From: JABDMH01 sp050298535
GTDB taxonomy: Bacteria; Bacteroidota; Bacteroidia; Chitinophagales; Saprospiraceae
Reading direction: 5' to 3'
DNA: 64,000 bases
Assembly (NCBI GenBank): GCA_050298535.1
Contig: JBNKUI010000010.1
Span: 62,001 to 126,000, forward strand
Shown one piece after another: positions 1-7,956 of the stretch. The position numbers and the translations under genes are program-made. The notes beneath the pieces are model-generated. The model saw only the letters and a program-made list of their open reading frames with translations. It was not told the origin of the DNA and ran no database searches. How positions within the stretch are numbered: position 1 is the stretch's first letter; every line of letters starts with the position of its first letter.

Positions 1-1
1 T

Positions 2-58
2 GCAATTCCTTCCGAAGTAAGTGAAAAGATCTTTGGTGCAGCCCCAAAGAGTGAGTGA
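2..58 (+). CDS. C-terminal end of an unidentified protein (partial)
   Basis: Reading from base 2 gives 18 sense codons (AIPSEVSEKIFGAAPKSE) ending in TGA at 56-58. The other two forward frames stop within the first 24 bases. The composition looks like an ordinary soluble C-terminus, and the next gene on the same strand starts 113 bp later. The fragment is too short to identify, and it could be a chance open stretch. Confidence 0.35.
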   Translation, partial: AIPSEVSEKIFGAAPKSE

Positions 59-171
59 TATATCGTTCGATAGGTTAAGTTTGTCGTAAGTGTGGGAGGA
101 TATAGTCTAATTGATGAACTTCTATGCCCCTTTAGTCCTTATCTTTAAAGAAGCAAAACTAAATGTAAGAG

Positions 172-816
172 ATGGATGATCGAAACGATCTGGCACAAGA
201 CATAGTAAAGAGTCATGTGATGTATTCGCTGGGAGCTGGTCTTGTACCTATTCCGCTGTTAGATATAGCCGCTGTATCGGCAGTTCAGTTGGATATGTTA
301 AAGCAACTGGCCAAATTATATGGAGAGGACTTTAAGGAATCATCCGGCAAAAGTTGGATTTCGGCCATTGCGGGAAGTACCATGGCTCGTATGGGAGCTT
401 CTTTGGTCAAATCGGTTCCGGGTATTGGATCAATCCTCGGAGGTGTGACTATGTCAGTTTTGAGTGGTGCCTCTACCTACTCCATCGGTCAGGTTTTTAT
501 CTGGCACTTTAGTACCGGTGGTGATTTTATGAACTTCAATTTTGATAAAGCCAAAGAGATCTACAAGCGGGAGTTTGAGAGAGGTAAGCAGGTGGCTAAA
601 GATATGGAGAAGAAGAAAAATAGTGGTGAGGAAGCCAAACCTAATCATTCCTCTGACAATCCTGAGGCGAAAGATAAACAACGGACTGAGGTGCCTGATA
701 AGAAAGCGGAGGATGTTTATATTCGATTAGAGAAGTTGGCAGAACTTCATAAAAAGGGGGTAATCACTGATGCTGAATTTGAGGTACAAAAGAAGCGTCT
801 CCTAGCTCAACTCTAA
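172..816 (+). CDS. DUF697 (YcjF-like) protein with C-terminal SHOCT domain
   Basis: A 214-aa protein. Residues 1-125 resemble the DUF697 family: an amphipathic start with HVMYSLGAGLVPIPLLD, then Gly-rich hydrophobic segments (SVPGIGSILGGVTMSVLSGA) that could insert into a membrane. Residues about 130-180 are a charged, Lys/Glu-rich linker. The last 31 residues (LEKLAELHKKGVITDAEFE...) match the SHOCT motif, a short oligomerisation-type domain usually found at protein ends. DUF697 proteins often work with GTPases or stress systems, but no GTPase gene lies beside this one here. The stop codon overlaps that of the convergent downstream gene by 4 bp. The family assignment is fairly secure; the function is unknown. 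Confidence 0.75.
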   Translation: MDDRNDLAQDIVKSHVMYSLGAGLVPIPLLDIAAVSAVQLDMLKQLAKLYGEDFKESSGKSWISAIAGSTMARMGASLVKSVPGIGSILGGVTMSVLSGASTYSIGQVFIWHFSTGGDFMNFNFDKAKEIYKREFERGKQVAKDMEKKKNSGEEAKPNHSSDNPEAKDKQRTEVPDKKAEDVYIRLEKLAELHKKGVITDAEFEVQKKRLLAQL

Positions 817-1913
817 TCCGAATCACTAAAATCCTGCTTTATATCTACAAAAGCTCCTAGTAATCGAATAATGGGAAGCAACAAGGGACCGAGGATATAT
901 CGTAACTGGGGGACGTTAGAAAATGCCATAATCACAATCCTTCCGATGGCATAATAGGATCTAATAAATAATCGTCCTAATGCATTTTTGACAAGTATTT
1001 GGTCCCGGAATGCGATCATCTCTGCATATTCGGTGGAATCTCTATCAAAGCAAAAAGTCACTAGAAAACACTCTTTCTTTACGTTGGAGAGCTTTTGCTC
1101 CAAATTGATCAATTCCTCACTATTTTCCTGACGAATACTTACGACAATTCTGTCCTTGGATTCAAATTTTGCGATCTGCCTTTTGGGAAAAGCAAATACG
1201 ATATCCACCCTTGAGCCTGCATACAATATGCCTTCTTTGAAGGTGTCTTCCTGCCAGCCTGAGGAACGATATTGGCTACGATCTTTCTTGACAAGGCTGG
1301 GTAGCTCGCACTTGATACTGATATCTTCCTCACCCATATTGGAAAGATGTGCCTTCACATAAGCTTTGCCGGTCGCGGCAAATCTGGATTTACTAAAATC
1401 TACTGATTCAATCTCAAATTTAAGACTGTCCTTCACAGTGATTGAGGCTGGGTACTTCTCAAAATAATCCTGGTAATGAATCCCTTCAAGGAAAGTATCT
1501 GTCAATGCCCTAAGCAGGAAATGCCAATCCCAGAGAATTATCTTTTCATCCAATCCCAATGTTCGGGCAGGATCATCAAATGAAGAAGTAGTGATCAACA
1601 TCGCATGCTTACAGCGATAATAGTTCCTGGCTTTGATCAGAGGCAGAAGGTCATTCTTACCCACCTTATGAGTAGCTGAATACCTGAGGACTTTCACAGC
1701 CGTCTTTATCCCGTCCTGGTCCAGGATCATATCCACACCAAAGTCCTGGCTATAATCGGTAGATTTCAAGTTGTATCCCCTTACACGGAAGAAATGCGCA
1801 ATAAGATCCTCAAACCCTCCTGGGGTCGTATTCTGAAATCGTACAGGTATCGAAGCATGCAGATAATCTTCAACATCCAACTTAGTGAAGTCTAAAGTCA
1901 ATTTCCTCGTCAT
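813..1913 (-). CDS. Mrr-like restriction-endonuclease-fold protein with CFI-box C-terminal domain
   Basis: A 366-aa protein in three parts. Residues about 28-138 resemble the Mrr/restriction endonuclease-like domain (GGFEDLIAHFFRVRGY, then DFGVDMILDQDG, then AMLITTSSF). Where active members carry Q-x-K before Arg-Tyr/Trp, this protein has K74-V-L76 (AVKVLRY), so the usual catalytic Lys appears replaced by Leu. Residues 155-265 look beta-rich and unassigned. Residues 282-352 begin CFLVTF and continue with FRDQILVKNALGRLFIRSYY plus a hydrophobic end, matching the CFI-box C-terminal domain in an unusually polar version. A degraded nuclease or nucleic-acid/nucleotide-binding role is possible. It is convergent with, and overlaps by 4 bp, the DUF697 gene. 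No methyltransferase or helicase gene is adjacent. Confidence 0.7.
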   Translation of the reverse strand: MTRKLTLDFTKLDVEDYLHASIPVRFQNTTPGGFEDLIAHFFRVRGYNLKSTDYSQDFGVDMILDQDGIKTAVKVLRYSATHKVGKNDLLPLIKARNYYRCKHAMLITTSSFDDPARTLGLDEKIILWDWHFLLRALTDTFLEGIHYQDYFEKYPASITVKDSLKFEIESVDFSKSRFAATGKAYVKAHLSNMGEEDISIKCELPSLVKKDRSQYRSSGWQEDTFKEGILYAGSRVDIVFAFPKRQIAKFESKDRIVVSIRQENSEELINLEQKLSNVKKECFLVTFCFDRDSTEYAEMIAFRDQILVKNALGRLFIRSYYAIGRIVIMAFSNVPQLRYILGPLLLPIIRLLGAFVDIKQDFSDSD

Positions 1914-2072
1914 TTTCCCGGCTAGTCATATAAATAACCCTACATGAAGTTAACGCTTTGTCTAACATCATGAAATACTAATGTCACATCTCTGACGGGT
2001 GTACTATGATATAGGTCAATGTAGAATGCTCTAGTAGTAGCATTTTTCTTGCCAATGTAGGCGACAAGAATT

Positions 2073-3068
2073 CTACAAATTGATATTCTGATCTGGAGAC
2101 CCTAGAAAAGAACGAACCGTTTCAAAGAAAATTTCCTTTGATTCCACAAATGGAAAATGTCCGGAATCTTCCAGGAGTATAAATTCGTTGACAGGTATTT
2201 GCTTGGCTAATGAAGGGCCTGAAGTTGTACTTTGTACATCATGCTCCCCATACAAAATTAAGGTGGGTACTCTCATTTCCTGTAGCCGTTCGTTAAGATC
2301 AACATCTGAGAAGTCCTTACTGAGAAATCTCAGTTTTGCACCTGAAGCGGCAAAGTCCGGTTGGAAATCCAGCACCAGGCTGTCAACGTATGACTGATCA
2401 TAGAACTCCTGAGTAAAGATCAATCGATACAACGCTTCATAAGCTGATGTTTCACCATTCTGAAAAGCAGGGGACTGAATAATGGCCTCGCGTGCATTTC
2501 GATCCTCTTCAGATTCTCGCTGGGCCAGAAGTTCTTGTTCTTGTTCCTGCAATTCGGTGCTGGCTGCGGTCGAATTGATGAGCAGTAAACTCAGTAGCCT
2601 CTCCTCGTGTTCAAGGGCATAACACATGGCCAGTAAACCTCCCCAAGAATGTCCCATGACATTCCATTTATCGAGATTGAAATGCGAACGAATCGCTTCC
2701 ATATCCTGAATAAAGCCCGGCATGGAAACTGTAGTACTGTCGACATCAATCTGAGATCGACCACTAGCCCGCTGATCATAATAAATGAGCTGGTAGCTAT
2801 CCGCAAGTTCATCCATATGGGGTAAGAAATAAGAATGATCCATACCCGGCCCACCATGGATGATCAGTATGGGAGGACCAGATCCCCGAGTACGGACAAA
2901 GATGGAATCCCCCTGGGAAAGTACGTATTGAATGGTTGCCTGGTGGTCAACCTTGCCTGAATCCTCACTTAATACATTAGAAGAACTGCTATTATCATCT
3001 GATCTACAGTTAATTAGCAGCAGGCATATCACGAGCCCAAGTAATGTGCCAGATACTGAGACTCTCAT
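2073..3068 (-). CDS. Lipoprotein alpha/beta hydrolase, proline iminopeptidase-like (S33)
   Basis: A 331-aa protein. A lipoprotein signal peptide ends at LLINC (Cys21), followed by a Ser/Asp-rich linker, so it is probably anchored in an envelope membrane. The catalytic domain has the oxyanion motif HGGPG (71-75), typical of proline iminopeptidases and related S33 enzymes, the nucleophile elbow GHSWGG (Ser141), an acid in GEHD and the catalytic His in SGHFPF near residue 305. The natural substrate is not readable; N-terminal proline or other small amides and esters are likely. The ATG directly follows the TAA of the upstream pdhB gene with no gap, so the two are co-transcribed and probably translationally coupled, although no metabolic link between them is obvious. 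Confidence 0.85.
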   Translation of the reverse strand: MRVSVSGTLLGLVICLLLINCRSDDNSSSSNVLSEDSGKVDHQATIQYVLSQGDSIFVRTRGSGPPILIIHGGPGMDHSYFLPHMDELADSYQLIYYDQRASGRSQIDVDSTTVSMPGFIQDMEAIRSHFNLDKWNVMGHSWGGLLAMCYALEHEERLLSLLLINSTAASTELQEQEQELLAQRESEEDRNAREAIIQSPAFQNGETSAYEALYRLIFTQEFYDQSYVDSLVLDFQPDFAASGAKLRFLSKDFSDVDLNERLQEMRVPTLILYGEHDVQSTTSGPSLAKQIPVNEFILLEDSGHFPFVESKEIFFETVRSFLGSPDQNINL

Positions 3069-4052
3069 TTAGGACACGTAAAGTACATCCTTTACTGCCT
3101 TAATGATTTTCTCAGGATTTGGCAGATATTCAGCAACCAGCGTGGGTGCATATGGTAGTGATGTATCAGCTGAATTAATTCTGGTGACCGGAGCATCAAG
3201 ATAATCGAAAGCATATTTTTGTACTTCATACGCCACCTCGGCACTTACTCCTGAAAATGGCCATGATTCATCTACCACAACCAGTCGATTCGTCTTCTTT
3301 ACAGAATTCACAATGGTTTCATGATCCAACGGTCTGATCGTTCTCAAATCAATTACCTCAGCGGATATACCCTCTTTTGCCAATTCTTCAGCAGCCTTCT
3401 TGACTTCTTCCATCATCTTATTGAACGAAACGATGGTGACATCGCTACCTTCTCTCCTTACGGCCGCTTTGCCTATAGGAACCAGGTATTCTCCCTCAGG
3501 TACTTCTCCTTTCATACCATACAAAACTTCAGACTCCATCATGCAGACCGGATCATTATCTCGTATAGCTGATTTTAGCAAGCCTTTAGCATCTGCCGGA
3601 TCAGTGCACGAAATCACTTTAAGGCCCGGTGTATTGGACATCCAACTTTCAAACATTTGCGAATGCTGCTGTGCTAACTGACCAGCAGAACCAGAAGGTC
3701 CCCTAAATACGATTGGACAATTGAACTCACCTGCTGACTGTGATAATGTTTTAGCTGCATTGTTCACAATCTGATCAAATGCCAGAATAGCAAAGTTCCA
3801 GGTCATGAATTCAACAATCGGTCTGAGACCATTCATGGCCGCACCTACTCCCAGACCGGCAAATCCCAATTCAGTAATTGGAGTATCAATCACACGCTTC
3901 TCACCAAATTCATCCAGCATTCCTTTACTGACTTTATAAGCGCCATTATACTCTGCAACCTCCTCTCCCATTAGAAATACGGTCTCATCCCTACGCATTT
4001 CTTCACTCATCGCCTCATTCAGCGCATCTCTTAGTGCAATTTCTCTTGCCAT
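3069..4052 (-). CDS. pdhB: Pyruvate dehydrogenase E1 component, beta subunit
   Basis: A 327-aa, full-length transketolase-like E1 beta subunit. Recognisable family stretches are REIALRDALNEAMSEEM at the start, GEEVAEYNGAYKVSKG, PITELGFAGLGVGAAM, the E1-beta segment with FRGPSGSAGQLAQQHSQ, and the C-terminal domain with DLRTIRPLD and VVVDESWPFSG. With an alpha subunit it decarboxylates pyruvate using thiamine diphosphate and passes the acetyl group to the E2 lipoyl domain. The alpha-subunit and E2/E3 genes are not in this window, so pdhB is separated from its partners. Branched-chain E1 beta is the main alternative. The downstream hydrolase gene starts immediately after its stop. Confidence 0.93.
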   Translation of the reverse strand: MAREIALRDALNEAMSEEMRRDETVFLMGEEVAEYNGAYKVSKGMLDEFGEKRVIDTPITELGFAGLGVGAAMNGLRPIVEFMTWNFAILAFDQIVNNAAKTLSQSAGEFNCPIVFRGPSGSAGQLAQQHSQMFESWMSNTPGLKVISCTDPADAKGLLKSAIRDNDPVCMMESEVLYGMKGEVPEGEYLVPIGKAAVRREGSDVTIVSFNKMMEEVKKAAEELAKEGISAEVIDLRTIRPLDHETIVNSVKKTNRLVVVDESWPFSGVSAEVAYEVQKYAFDYLDAPVTRINSADTSLPYAPTLVAEYLPNPEKIIKAVKDVLYVS

Positions 4053-4072
4053 TCTGTTATTATTTGAAGTCC

Positions 4073-4080
4073 CAAAAATA
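4073..4080 (-). promoter_or_regulatory. Possible -7 promoter element for pdhB
   Basis: On the minus strand these bases read TATTTTTG, matching the Bacteroidota -7 consensus TAnnTTTG, 20 bp before the pdhB start codon. I see no good -33 TTG at the expected distance, so this is only suggestive. Confidence 0.35.
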
Positions 4081-4275
4081 TATTTTATTGTAGAATATCT
4101 GCTCTTTTGATCAGGAATATGACTTGCCCGCTGATACTAACAGCACCGGTTGAAAAATCTTTGCACTGGAGCTGTACTAAAATAATGACTAACTTCGTAT
4201 AAAGTTCATACCCGATCGATAAGTAACCGAACATCGATTTACCTTACTTACTGTTCCAAATGTCCTTTCAAACTT

Positions 4276-5271
4276 ATGAGATTGTTGCTCAAGCTTTTAT
4301 TGCTTTCTCTAACCATACTGCATAGTTGTGTCTCTGATACAAAGCGCAAGGTGTCGAAAGCTCCCGCTATTGACGCTTCTCTTAAAATAGTAGCTCTTAA
4401 CGATCTGACTCAGTGTAACTTATCTTTTCCGGGACTTGACACCACACTACTTCTTAATCAGGGAAAAGCCTCCATACAGATACCACTGCAATCCTCTACC
4501 TACTTAGACCTAGTATTTGACGATAGTTTTCACACTGAGTTATACCTTGATCCAGGATCCGATCTCGTGATGGAAATCGGTAGAGAAATCAGCTTCTCAG
4601 GTAGGGGGGCTGAATCCAATACATATCTCCAAAAGTACCAACGATTTGTAATGGCCAATAATTTAAGGGCTATTTCGAGATTTGAAATGGACCCGCCATC
4701 CTTTAAGGATGCCCTACGTCATGATCGCATTAAATCCGGGGCATTTCTCAAGCACTATCAGTCGAAAGCAGCAAATCTTGATCCTAAATTTATGGAGAGA
4801 GAAAGGGCACGTATTGAGTATACCTGGATAAATGATATGATGGCCTATCCCGAACTTCATCAGGCAGCTTGTGCGTGCGAATTTGATCCGGATGAAGAAT
4901 TTACTGAAGTGTACTATGAGGGATCATTTACCGAACCACATCTTATCAGCCTCAAAACTTACCGTGAGTTTTTACTAAATAGTATCATGCAGAAAGCACA
5001 GGTTCTGACAGCTGACAAAGGTGAATCCAGGGCCAGCCACGCCATTGCTTTGGATGTGATCTCAGACGAACTGGACGATGATCATATGAGGGATATGCTC
5101 CAGTATGAACTGCTGAAGGATGCAATGTATTTACCCCTTCAGGACTGGCATGAGACCTTGCTGGAGGTATTCAATAAGCGCTGCGATAATGACCAGTTAA
5201 AGTCTCAGATTAGCAGAATGTATGCCCGTAAAATAAAGGAAGAGTCTGCGATGGATATATCAGCTAAGTAG
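4276..5271 (+). CDS. Lipoprotein resembling the N-terminal region of TlpA/DUF4369-type proteins
   Basis: A 331-aa protein with a lipoprotein signal peptide ending LTILHSC (Cys near residue 18). The segment LDPGSDLVMEIG...FSGRGAESNTYLQKY resembles the domain that precedes the thioredoxin module in Bacteroidota TlpA-like lipoproteins. Here there is no thioredoxin fold and no CxxC redox motif, and the second half is helical and charged. It may therefore be a stand-alone or degenerate version that lost its redox domain; this is inference from short motifs. The 3' end overlaps the convergent mpl gene by 8 bp. Confidence 0.6.
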   Translation: MRLLLKLLLLSLTILHSCVSDTKRKVSKAPAIDASLKIVALNDLTQCNLSFPGLDTTLLLNQGKASIQIPLQSSTYLDLVFDDSFHTELYLDPGSDLVMEIGREISFSGRGAESNTYLQKYQRFVMANNLRAISRFEMDPPSFKDALRHDRIKSGAFLKHYQSKAANLDPKFMERERARIEYTWINDMMAYPELHQAACACEFDPDEEFTEVYYEGSFTEPHLISLKTYREFLLNSIMQKAQVLTADKGESRASHAIALDVISDELDDDHMRDMLQYELLKDAMYLPLQDWHETLLEVFNKRCDNDQLKSQISRMYARKIKEESAMDISAK

Positions 5272-6607
5272 TTATGGTCGCCAGATCAAGCCCTCCAAAT
5301 CTACCAGAACTCATCATAAGTAGATTATGGTCCTGCCAGTCCTTTCCTTTGAGAAAATCTAATAGGTCCTCGCTACTGTTAAATATCTGTAGATCATCTC
5401 GTTTAAATGCTGATCTGACCTCTTCCTCACTAAGATCAGGCATTTTCTTCATCGAAAGTGTATGTTTATCAAAATAGACGATTGCCTCATCGGCTGATTC
5501 CAGGGCACTGGCGTATTGTGGTAAAAACTCCGCATTGAGACTACTGAATGTGTGTAGCTCTACGCAAGCGGTTAAAAGTCGATCAGGATAAAGTGATTTG
5601 GCAGCTTGAGTCGTAGCGCGCACCTTGGAGGGTGCATGTGCAAAATCCTGCCACGTGATGTGGGACTCTGTACTCCTTTTGATTTGTAAACGTTTTGCGG
5701 CTCCTTTAAAAGTGGAAGCCGCCTCCAGGAAGTGATCATCAGATATACCCAAATCCTTGCAAATGTGCCATGCCGCACGGAAATTCTCCATATTATGCTG
5801 ACCAAAAACGGCAGTAGATACTTCTTTACCCTCATGCATCAGATAGTTTCTGCCATCTTCCACCCGATGGTCAAACCGGGAATAAGGCACCATTTTAACC
5901 TCGCCATCATATTTACTAGCCAACTTTGTCAGCCACTGATCGTTTTCAAAGTAATAGACCGTACTCAATGGGGCTTGTCTCTCCAGAAACCCACCAAAGG
6001 CATCTACGTATGAATCCATAGTTGGGAACACATTCATATGATCCCATGCAATACCAGTAATAATGGATAGATGGGGTCTGTAATGCCAGATCTTGGGTAC
6101 TCTGTCAAGCGGAGATGATAAGTACTCATCCCCTTCAATAATAATTAGGGGAGCATCCGATATTTGTACCATCGTTTCAAATCCCTCTAGCTGTGCGCCC
6201 ACCAGGTAGTCAAAAGGTATCCCGGTATGCTGCAGTACATGCATTATCATACTGGTTGTACTGGTCTTACCGTGGCTACCTGCCACCACCACGCGTTTCT
6301 TGTCTTTGGATTGTTCGGCTACAAATGCGGGAAAAGACAGGATTTTTATTCCTAAAGACTGCGCTTTGATAAGCTCCGGATTGTCCTTCCGTGCATGCAT
6401 ACCCAACACAATAAGATCAATATCATCCGAGATTCGCTCATCTTTCCAACCTATGCAATCTGGCAGAAGCCCGTATTGCTGGAGGCGACTTCGTGCGGGT
6501 TCATAGATTTCGTCGTCCGAACCGGAAACAAGATGGCCCGCTTTTTGTAATGTTATGGCCAGATTGTGCATAATACTGCCACCAATCGCGATCAGATGAA
6601 TTTTCAT
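5264..6607 (-). CDS. mpl: UDP-N-acetylmuramate:L-Ala-gamma-D-Glu-meso-DAP ligase
   Basis: A 447-aa Mur-ligase family enzyme. It starts with a dinucleotide-fold-like segment (HLIAIGGSIMHNLA, then GSDDEIYEP), followed by the ATP-binding loop AGSHGKTSTT near residue 110, the IIEGDEY and ITGIAWDHMNVFP stretches, and a C-terminal domain with DFAHAPSKVRAT. IGGSIMHNLA and the absence of a terminal transferase-type motif distinguish Mpl from MurC. In the cytoplasm it re-attaches recycled murein tripeptide to UDP-MurNAc, so the organism recycles cell wall and uses DAP-type peptidoglycan. Length is normal for the family. No partner recycling gene is adjacent. Confidence 0.92.
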   Translation of the reverse strand: MKIHLIAIGGSIMHNLAITLQKAGHLVSGSDDEIYEPARSRLQQYGLLPDCIGWKDERISDDIDLIVLGMHARKDNPELIKAQSLGIKILSFPAFVAEQSKDKKRVVVAGSHGKTSTTSMIMHVLQHTGIPFDYLVGAQLEGFETMVQISDAPLIIIEGDEYLSSPLDRVPKIWHYRPHLSIITGIAWDHMNVFPTMDSYVDAFGGFLERQAPLSTVYYFENDQWLTKLASKYDGEVKMVPYSRFDHRVEDGRNYLMHEGKEVSTAVFGQHNMENFRAAWHICKDLGISDDHFLEAASTFKGAAKRLQIKRSTESHITWQDFAHAPSKVRATTQAAKSLYPDRLLTACVELHTFSSLNAEFLPQYASALESADEAIVYFDKHTLSMKKMPDLSEEEVRSAFKRDDLQIFNSSEDLLDFLKGKDWQDHNLLMMSSGRFGGLDLATITT

Positions 6608-6720
6608 AAATTAGACAGGGTTTTAATTCGTAAGCCTTTGCATATTTGATAAATAATAAATCGGATTGCACGTACGTTGAAGAACCGGATCATATTACGA
6701 GCAAATAAACAAAACAAAGC

Positions 6721-6882
6721 ATGAAAATTAGAGGCATAAAGAAGTTGATCGTAGCTATTGCTTTTCTGGGTACCTTATCTACATTGACTTCGTGTAACCG
6801 GGGAATCGGATGTCCTAGTGAGTTTTCTCTTGAACAAGTTGTTGTAAAAGTTGTTAATGGCATCGTGAGTATCATCGATTAA
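6721..6882 (+). CDS. Small 53-aa lipoprotein of unknown function
   Basis: A short gene from ATG 6721 to TAA 6880-6882. The first 24 residues are a classic lipoprotein signal (KIRGIKKL start, hydrophobic core, TLTSC with Cys25), followed by only 28 residues, NRGIGCPSEFS then a Val/Ile-rich tail. It contains a second Cys at position 31. It lies 113 bp after the divergent mpl start and only 8 bp before ytxJ on the same strand, so it probably leads the ytxJ-mnmD operon. The signal peptide is convincing; I do not recognise the mature part. The hydrophobic Val/Ile tail could pack against a membrane or oligomerise. Confidence 0.7.
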   Translation: MKIRGIKKLIVAIAFLGTLSTLTSCNRGIGCPSEFSLEQVVVKVVNGIVSIID

Positions 6883-6890
6883 TATGCCAT

Positions 6891-7229
6891 ATGACTATTT
6901 GGAAGGCACTTACTTCCAGCGAACAGCTGGATGACATAATTGCAGCGTCCCACACCAAACCACAATTAATTCTCAAACACAGTACACGATGTAATGTCAG
7001 TTACATCGCGAAATTAAGGCTCGAAGACCAATGGGACTTTGACTCTGAAGATCTTGATGCCTATTTACTGGACCTACTTGCCTATCGAGAGCTAAGTAAT
7101 TTGGTCTCCAGCTTATTTCACGTCTATCACGAATCTCCACAGCTATTGATCATTGAAGAGGGAGAATGTACGCATGAGTCCTCTCATCTAGATATTTCAG
7201 TGAGTGAGGTACATGAAGTTCTTGCCTAA
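6891..7229 (+). CDS. ytxJ: YtxJ-type monothiol thioredoxin-fold protein (bacillithiol system)
   Basis: A 112-aa thioredoxin-fold protein. LILKHSTRCNVSYIAKLRLE carries the single active Cys at residue 34 (pattern C-x-x-S), and the family hallmark continues as LLAYRELSNLVSSLFHVYHESPQLLII with a cis-Pro in the SPQ turn. YtxJ (DUF2847) is assigned to the bacillithiol redox system of Bacillota and is widespread in Bacteroidota, where it is thought to remove bacillithiol from mixed disulfides. The stop overlaps the start of mnmD (TAATG). It sits 8 bp after a small lipoprotein gene. No bacillithiol synthesis gene (bshA/B/C) occurs in the window. Confidence 0.85.
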   Translation: MTIWKALTSSEQLDDIIAASHTKPQLILKHSTRCNVSYIAKLRLEDQWDFDSEDLDAYLLDLLAYRELSNLVSSLFHVYHESPQLLIIEEGECTHESSHLDISVSEVHEVLA

Positions 7230-7897
7230 TGTCCTCGGGAGAATTTGAGATTTTCCATACCGGAGATGGCTCCCACTCATTGAAATCAGGTCTATACGGA
7301 GACCGTTATCATTCTTCTAGAGGTGCCATTCAGGAATCTATCTATGTGTTTATTGAGCATGGGTTTCTAACGTGTCAATCCCTTGATCATCTGAATATTC
7401 TTGAATTTGGATTTGGTACCGGACTGAATGCAGCGCTAACCTGGAAATACCTACAGGCTTCAGAAAGAAGCCAAAAAGTGCATTACAAAACCCTGGAAGC
7501 GCACCCTCTACCCGCTTCGTACTATTCGCAATTGAACTACAGCAAGTTGCTATCCTTGCCCCATTTCTTGAAACTCCATAGCTGTCCCTGGAATGAGACA
7601 TGCACATTAGACCCCCAGTTTCTACTTGAGAAGTCTCATCAATCTTTCGAAACATTAGAGACGGATAATTGGGCGGATCTGGTCTATTATGATGCCTTTG
7701 GTCCCAGATATCAACCGACGTTGTGGCAAAAGACAATGCTGGAAAAGGTTGCCAGGGCCATGAAGTCTGGAGGACGGTTTGTAACCTACTGCGCCCAAGG
7801 AGCTTTTCGCCGTATTATGGTGGAGCTGAATTTTACAGTTGAAAGGTTACCAGGCCCGCCAGGAAAAAGAGAAATGATATCGGCGATAAAATCCTGA
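7229..7897 (+). CDS. mnmD: tRNA mnm5U34-type methyltransferase, MnmD domain
   Basis: A 222-aa stand-alone version of the methyltransferase half of MnmC. Key stretches are TGDGSHSLKS and GDRYHSSRGAIQES near the N-terminus, the SAM-binding ILEFGFGTGLNA (about 52-63), YYDAFGPRYQPTLW containing the family's D-A-F-x-P motif, and the C-terminal FVTYCAQGAFRR...PGPPGKREM. It methylates the wobble-uridine 5-aminomethyl group of tRNA to the 5-methylaminomethyl form. The FAD-dependent MnmC1 half is absent, as is usual outside Gammaproteobacteria. It is translationally coupled to ytxJ by a TAATG overlap. Confidence 0.9.
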   Translation: MSSGEFEIFHTGDGSHSLKSGLYGDRYHSSRGAIQESIYVFIEHGFLTCQSLDHLNILEFGFGTGLNAALTWKYLQASERSQKVHYKTLEAHPLPASYYSQLNYSKLLSLPHFLKLHSCPWNETCTLDPQFLLEKSHQSFETLETDNWADLVYYDAFGPRYQPTLWQKTMLEKVARAMKSGGRFVTYCAQGAFRRIMVELNFTVERLPGPPGKREMISAIKS

Positions 7898-7956
7898 ATA
7901 AGGAACTGCTCGTCGCCTATTATATTACCTTCGCTCCGAAACATCAATATTGAGAT

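Noticed and set aside
813..1913. Type IV restriction system
   Set aside because: Only an Mrr-like fold is present, the usual catalytic Lys is missing, and no helicase or McrB-like partner is adjacent.
6690..6875. Minus-strand gene opposite the small lipoprotein
   Set aside because: It has no plausible signal or domain, while the plus strand encodes a clear lipoprotein.
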